A DNA stretch of 8,318 nucleotides from an uncultured Alphaproteobacteria bacterium. GTDB taxonomy: Bacteria > Pseudomonadota > Alphaproteobacteria > RF32 > CAG-239. Location of the stretch: the NCBI GenBank assembly GCA_900540425.1, contig UQFU01000072.1, positions 1 through 8,318 on the forward strand, written 5' to 3'. Below, in pieces: positions 4,870 through 8,318 of the stretch; the stretch's first letter is position 1; every line of letters starts with the position of its first letter. Both the position numbers and the translations under genes were made by a program. The notes beneath the pieces were generated by a model. That model saw nothing but the letters and a program-made list of their open reading frames with translations, was not told where the DNA came from and ran no database searches.

Positions 4870-7191
4870 ATGAGAATTAACAAACCCTTAAAGTTACTGG
4901 CCGCTGCCGCTCTCGTGGTGTCGTGTTCTTACCGCAGCCCGGACGTACTGCCTTGCATGTGCGAAAACCCGGACAATACGCTCGGCGTTTTTCCGTGCAT
5001 TTGCGGCGTGAATGACGGTTCGGCAAAAAAACAGAACGTCAAAGAACAGCCGGTTCAACAGAAAAAGGCTCGTCAAAAAGTCTCCCGGAGGATTGAACCC
5101 GAGGCCGAACCGGTTAAGACCGTCCGCCGCCAGGCTTATGTCAACCGCAGACAAACCGTTATTGCGGAAGCTCCCGCTCTTGAGCCCGAACAGATTGTGG
5201 TTCGCCGCAAAGTCTCCAAACGCGTTGCCCCGATCTCCCGCCAAAATGCTCAGGTTGTCAATCGCCGCTACACCGAAAAAGTTTATTATGCCGATGACCA
5301 GGCTGTTGACGTTTATGAACAGCTGCATCATCTGCGCGACGATTTTGCTTCGCTGCAGCTGGCTTATGTCGATTTCCGCCTGCAGAACGCCAATCAGAAC
5401 TTTGGCAAAGAAAAACTCGGCAATTACCGGTTTCGGATTTTCGGCTGCCGCCGCGAAAGCAAAAACGTTTTCCTTAACGAAGGGCGTGCAATGGAAAAAG
5501 ACATGCGTTTCTTCGATATTTTCTTTGACAATATGAATCCGGTTTATCCGGTAGTGGTTGACCGCAATGACGCCAATTTCCGGAAATCTGACAAGATTAA
5601 GACGCCGGAATATATTTTGACGGCCGAAATCACCGATTACTTTATGAACATTTGCGACGAATATGACTGGAGCCAGGCCAAAAAGAAAAAACTGCGGACC
5701 GGAACTTCCGAAATTACCGTTACCTGGCGCCTGATGGATTTGTGCAAGCAGCATGTTTACTGGAAAGGCACAACAACCGGTTACGGCGAAGTCAACAGCG
5801 GCGAACCGAACGGCGAAACACTGCTGGTTGAACGCGCTTTCGCCGAAGCCCTGAATAACCTGACTTATGATCAGGGATTTGAGAAACAGATGCTCAAGCG
5901 CGTCAGCCCCGAACAGCTGATGAAGCAGCAACGCTGTTTTGACAAAGGCGAAAAGGCTGCCGACACTTTCCAATGCCAGTTCAAAGACGACCTGCTGCGT
6001 TTGGAAAACGACTATATCGAATATGACAGCCCGTGCGTTTCCCGCAAGTACCGCAACAGCGCCGACGTCCGCCGCGGCCACGATTACCGCACCAAAGTCC
6101 GCGAAGTCTGCCGCGAACGCCGCTGCAATGACCGTTACGAGATCATTGAAGAAGAAGTGCCTGTCGACGAAGTTTATGAGCTTGACACTTCCCGCGATAT
6201 TTATATCGACCTTGAAGACCGCGACGATTTGCAGTTGGAAGAAAAAAGCGGATTTGAAGCTCTGGGCAGCGCCATTGAACAGCGCGGCGGCACGGAAGTT
6301 ACCAGTTCGCTGACCAACATCACCAAGACCAAAGGCAATGAGGATTACTGGGTAGAAGTCCCGTTGACGGAAGAGGCCTCGGAAATTACGGTGCAGAATC
6401 GGGAAACAGCTTCAAAATCCGCCTTTGAGGGCAAAAACAAGCTGTGTATCATGGCTCAGCAGCCTTATACACGGATGAATGCCGAAAACATTTACCGTTT
6501 GCGCAAAGCCGTGCTCGGCATTGAAAACGCCGACGGCAAAAAAGGCGCCGGACTGCTGCTGTCGGATCAGTTTGTTTTGACCTCGGCCGACCTTTTGAAT
6601 AAAGAGAAAAACAGTTTTAAGGTCAAAATGATTAACGGCAAAGAAACAACGGCCAATGCCGTCAGGGTCAACCCCAACAAGAACGTTGCCCTGCTGCTGC
6701 TTGACGAGAAAATTGACGACGTCCGTCCGCTGCCGCTTTCGACCGGACTGCCGGAAGTCAACAAAGATATTTATATGACTTTGGGCGTCAGCGACTTGGA
6801 AGGAGACGTTGAAGGTTATCTTGACAGCAACGGAAAAGTCACCGGTTATCGTTATTCGCCGGAACGCGGTGCGGAAATTCTGGTCAGCACCTCGGTTCAG
6901 GACGTTACGCTCGGCGGCGCCCTGGTTGACAAGAAAGGCAATATTGTCGGCATTGCCCATTCCGGCAAGAAGGCCGAAGACGGACCGGATTTGTTCATTC
7001 CGATTGAGACAGCTCTGGAAGCTCTTGACCTGAGCATTTGCGGAGATGTTCTCAAGGTTGAAGAGAACTCCGGCATCAAAGAAATTGTGGAAGTTAAGAA
7101 AAAAGCCGAACCCGAAGGAATCGCCAAGGCTATTGACGAAGACAAGACGGACAAGGCTCCCAAGCCGATGGACGGCAAGGAAAAGAAATAA
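4870..7191 (+). CDS. Lipoprotein with CsgG/LpoB-like domain and degenerate trypsin-fold domain
   Basis: TAGGAG (4857-4862), which contains the comM stop, lies seven bases before the ATG. The 773-residue product begins with a lipoprotein signal (LVVSC, Cys19). Two CxC pairs follow (CMC 29-31, CIC 43-45), then a basic linker (about 53-135) with two copies of a KVSRRIEP-like motif (70-77, 114-121). Residues about 185-335 resemble the CsgG/LpoB/TolB-N class, with EYILTAEITDYF (247-258), TVTWRLMDL (283-291) and AFAEALNNL (323-331). A Cys/Arg then Asp/Glu-rich stretch spans 386-460. Residues 541-722 follow a trypsin/DegP-like pattern: GAGLLLSDQFVLTSADLL, NVALLLL and TLGGALVDKKGNIVGI. The catalytic positions read Asp574 (for His), Asn605 (for Asp) and Leu681 (for Ser), so proteolysis is unlikely. 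The C-terminus is a Lys/Glu-rich tail. A periplasmic scaffold or binding role is inferred. The domain calls are by eye. Confidence 0.85.
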   Translation: MRINKPLKLLAAAALVVSCSYRSPDVLPCMCENPDNTLGVFPCICGVNDGSAKKQNVKEQPVQQKKARQKVSRRIEPEAEPVKTVRRQAYVNRRQTVIAEAPALEPEQIVVRRKVSKRVAPISRQNAQVVNRRYTEKVYYADDQAVDVYEQLHHLRDDFASLQLAYVDFRLQNANQNFGKEKLGNYRFRIFGCRRESKNVFLNEGRAMEKDMRFFDIFFDNMNPVYPVVVDRNDANFRKSDKIKTPEYILTAEITDYFMNICDEYDWSQAKKKKLRTGTSEITVTWRLMDLCKQHVYWKGTTTGYGEVNSGEPNGETLLVERAFAEALNNLTYDQGFEKQMLKRVSPEQLMKQQRCFDKGEKAADTFQCQFKDDLLRLENDYIEYDSPCVSRKYRNSADVRRGHDYRTKVREVCRERRCNDRYEIIEEEVPVDEVYELDTSRDIYIDLEDRDDLQLEEKSGFEALGSAIEQRGGTEVTSSLTNITKTKGNEDYWVEVPLTEEASEITVQNRETASKSAFEGKNKLCIMAQQPYTRMNAENIYRLRKAVLGIENADGKKGAGLLLSDQFVLTSADLLNKEKNSFKVKMINGKETTANAVRVNPNKNVALLLLDEKIDDVRPLPLSTGLPEVNKDIYMTLGVSDLEGDVEGYLDSNGKVTGYRYSPERGAEILVSTSVQDVTLGGALVDKKGNIVGIAHSGKKAEDGPDLFIPIETALEALDLSICGDVLKVEENSGIKEIVEVKKKAEPEGIAKAIDEDKTDKAPKPMDGKEKK

Positions 7192-7201
7192 TTCCATTAT
7201 G

Positions 7202-7230
7202 AAAACCTCCCTGTTCGGGAGGTTTTTTTT
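7202..7230 (+). terminator. Intrinsic terminator of the lipoprotein-comM operon
   Basis: A perfect 10-base-pair stem, AAAACCTCCC with GGGAGGTTTT (7202-7211 and 7217-7226, loop TGTTC), runs into eight T residues (7223-7230). It begins 11 bases after the stop of the large lipoprotein gene. Confidence 0.93.
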
Positions 7231-7291
7231 GTAAAATATAAAAAGAGCAGACATAAAAAAAATTTTTTCGCAACAAATGCGTTTATTTTTT

Positions 7292-7319
7292 GATAACCGA
7301 CTGATTTACGCAGGTTATC
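7292..7319. repeat. Inverted repeat GATAACC-N14-GGTTATC
   Basis: Two perfect 7-base arms (7292-7298 and 7313-7319) are centred 21 bases apart, about two helical turns, in the spacer upstream of flagellin. This geometry suits a dimeric or paired DNA-binding protein, though it could be a chance palindrome. It lies before the candidate promoter, so it would act on DNA rather than RNA. Confidence 0.4.
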
Positions 7320-7370
7320 GGATTTTAAGACAAAATTGGCGGTAAAAAACATTAACCTTTTATTCAGGGA

Positions 7371-7396
7371 TAATTTTTATACTGCAGGCACGATAA
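7371..7396 (+). promoter_or_regulatory. Candidate flagellar sigma28-type promoter
   Basis: TAATTTTT (7371-7378) and CACGATAA (7389-7396) each match 6 of 8 bases of the FliA consensus elements (TAAAGTTT and GCCGATAA), with a spacer of 10 rather than 11. This would start transcription near 7403 and give a leader of about 120 bases. Just upstream, TTAA-N7-TTCA (7352-7366) is one base from the alphaproteobacterial CtrA box. No sigma54 GG-N10-GC element was found. The rest of 7231-7521 is AT-rich and non-coding. Confidence 0.35.
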
Positions 7397-7410
7397 ATTT
7401 TTGGTCTGAC

Positions 7411-7498
7411 AACACATTTGCCGGTCAAATTGTTAAAGATTAGAGAAGTTTCGTATTGTTAGAAAACAATCACATATTTTAACGTAAAACACTATGTG
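7411..7498 (+). promoter_or_regulatory. Three successive hairpins in the flagellin leader
   Basis: Hairpin 1 (7411-7434) has nine pairs, AACA-ATTTG with CAAAT-TGTT, one bulged C and loop CCGGT. Hairpin 2 (7455-7470) is ATTGTT-AGAA-AACAAT, a perfect 6-bp stem. Hairpin 3 (7471-7498) pairs CACATA with TATGTG and TTTT with AAAA, with a three-base bulge and loop AACGT. The last ends 11 bases before the Shine-Dalgarno AGGAG (7510-7514). None is followed by a T-run, so these are not terminators. Flagellin mRNA of alphaproteobacteria is known to be controlled through its 5' leader (FlbT in Caulobacter), which makes a regulatory or stabilising role plausible. Confidence 0.5.
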
Positions 7499-7521
7499 TT
7501 CCCAGTATCAGGAGAAAAACA

Positions 7522-8318
7522 ATGGCAGATATTTCATTAACGGCAAGCATGCGTTCCAACTTGCTATCCTTACAGCAGACACAGTCGCTGATGGACACCA
7601 CCCAGGAACGGCTTTCCACAGGTAAAAAAGTAAACTCGGCGATTGACAACCCGTCGTCGTATTATGCGGCGCAGTCATTGACGAACCGCGCGAGCGACCT
7701 GAGCGCCCTGTTAGACAGCATGGGTCAGGCGATCCAGACGATTAAGGCGGCTGACGAAGGTATTTCCACAATTACGGAATTTGCTTCCCAAGCCAAGGCT
7801 ATTGCCAATTCTGCACGCGACGAAGCCGTTGAGGCTACTGTGGAAGGCACCGCTACGGTGGACAAGACTTTGAACAAGCTTGACACTACAGATAAAATTA
7901 CCCTGACGATTACCGGTCCGGACGGCGCCGTTTCGACTAAAGTTGCTACCATGACCGCACAAAGTTCCGCCACGACTGTCCAAAGCGAAATCGGAAGCAA
8001 GATTAAAGCTGCAGACACAGCAGCGATTGCATCAGCAACCGTTGATGCCGAAGGTAATTTGGTAATCAAGGCCAACGAAGGCTACAAGGTTGAAATCACC
8101 AAAGTTGAAGGAACCAATCTTGGTACAGACGGTAAAGTAACCATAGGGAAAGCAGCTTCGACACCGGCGGCCGGAACCAATGATACGGCAGAAGCTTCCC
8201 GCAAGAAACTTGCCGCACAGTTTGACAGCATTCTGGATCAGATTGACAAGGTTGCCAACGATTCCAGCTACAAAGGCGTTAACCTGCTGCAAGGCAACGA
8301 CCTGAAAGTCGTCTTCAA
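7522..8318 (+). CDS. fliC: Flagellin, 3' end outside window
   Basis: Flagellin is the self-assembling filament subunit, exported by the flagellar type III apparatus. The ATG at 7522 follows AGGAG (7510-7514) at seven bases, and 265 codons are visible before the window ends. The N-terminal helical core is typical: MADISLTASMRSNLLSLQ, then LSTGKKVNSAIDNP (31-44), AAQSLTNRASDL (49-60) and MGQAIQTIKAADEGI (67-81). The following helix resumes at about 225-260 with AAQFDSILDQIDKVANDSSY and KGVNLLQGNDL. Between them lies a Thr/Ala-rich, probably beta-rich insert (about 108-222) containing ITLTITGPDG and ATVDAEGNLVIKA, resembling flagellin hook-IN motifs. Enteric flagellins have only a short turn here. 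The style of the N-terminus resembles Rhodospirillales flagellins. The gene symbol is the generic one, since paralogue identity cannot be told. Confidence 0.96.
   Translation, partial: MADISLTASMRSNLLSLQQTQSLMDTTQERLSTGKKVNSAIDNPSSYYAAQSLTNRASDLSALLDSMGQAIQTIKAADEGISTITEFASQAKAIANSARDEAVEATVEGTATVDKTLNKLDTTDKITLTITGPDGAVSTKVATMTAQSSATTVQSEIGSKIKAADTAAIASATVDAEGNLVIKANEGYKVEITKVEGTNLGTDGKVTIGKAASTPAAGTNDTAEASRKKLAAQFDSILDQIDKVANDSSYKGVNLLQGNDLKVVF

Noticed and set aside
4894..6081. 395-residue minus-strand open frame opposite the large lipoprotein
   Set aside because: It is antisense to a well-supported gene with lipobox, ribosome site and domains. Its composition is what the opposite strand of that codon usage gives, so it was treated as a shadow.
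6412..7254. 280-residue minus-strand open frame running through the terminator at 7202-7230
   Set aside because: It crosses an intrinsic terminator and is antisense to the trypsin-fold domain. No recognisable protein features were seen.
7269..7281. Small CGCA/TGCG hairpin followed by a T-rich stretch as a second terminator
   Set aside because: A four-pair stem is too short, and the strong terminator at 7202-7230 already explains the operon end.
7387..7402. Sigma54 promoter for flagellin around GGCACG
   Set aside because: The GG is not followed by GC at the required 10-base spacing.

Overview
The window looks like a chromosomal segment of an alphaproteobacterium, probably a Rhodospirillales-like, possibly host-associated lineage. 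The evidence is a ribosomal operon in the order rpsF-rpsR-rplI with no priB, a flagellin N-terminus of the alphaproteobacterial type, a full-length comM/yifB, and genes of moderate GC separated by AT-rich spacers. The taxonomic call is an inference from gene order and protein resemblance, without any database search.

Layout. (1) Positions 1-1577 hold two consecutive plus-strand genes for Cys-rich, Ser/Gly-linker proteins of unknown function. The first is cut by the window edge and carries a suspicious in-frame TAA. The second is complete, has a signal peptide and 32 cysteines, and is preceded by a sigma70-like promoter. (2) A strong bidirectional hairpin near 1605 separates them from the convergent, minus-strand rpsF-rpsR-rplI operon (1638-2713), whose leader contains a plausible S6:S18 autoregulatory element. 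(3) The divergent spacer 2714-2962 contains the rpsF promoter and a consensus DnaA box. (4) A tight plus-strand operon (2963-7191) encodes a small lipoprotein, the AAA+ helicase ComM, and a 773-residue lipoprotein that joins a basic linker, a CsgG/LpoB-like domain and a C-terminal trypsin-fold domain whose three catalytic positions are all substituted. It ends in a textbook terminator at 7202-7230. (5) After a 291-base regulatory spacer with a candidate flagellar promoter and three successive leader hairpins, a flagellin gene starts at 7522 and runs off the window end. An insert of about 115 residues lies inside its N-terminal helical region.

How it fits together. The rps/rpl operon and comM are housekeeping. 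The accessory interest is in the envelope proteins: two Cys-rich secreted proteins, and two lipoproteins with N-terminal Cys clusters that flank and are apparently cotranscribed with comM. The most unusual single item is the lipoprotein carrying a degenerate, presumably non-proteolytic, trypsin-like domain.
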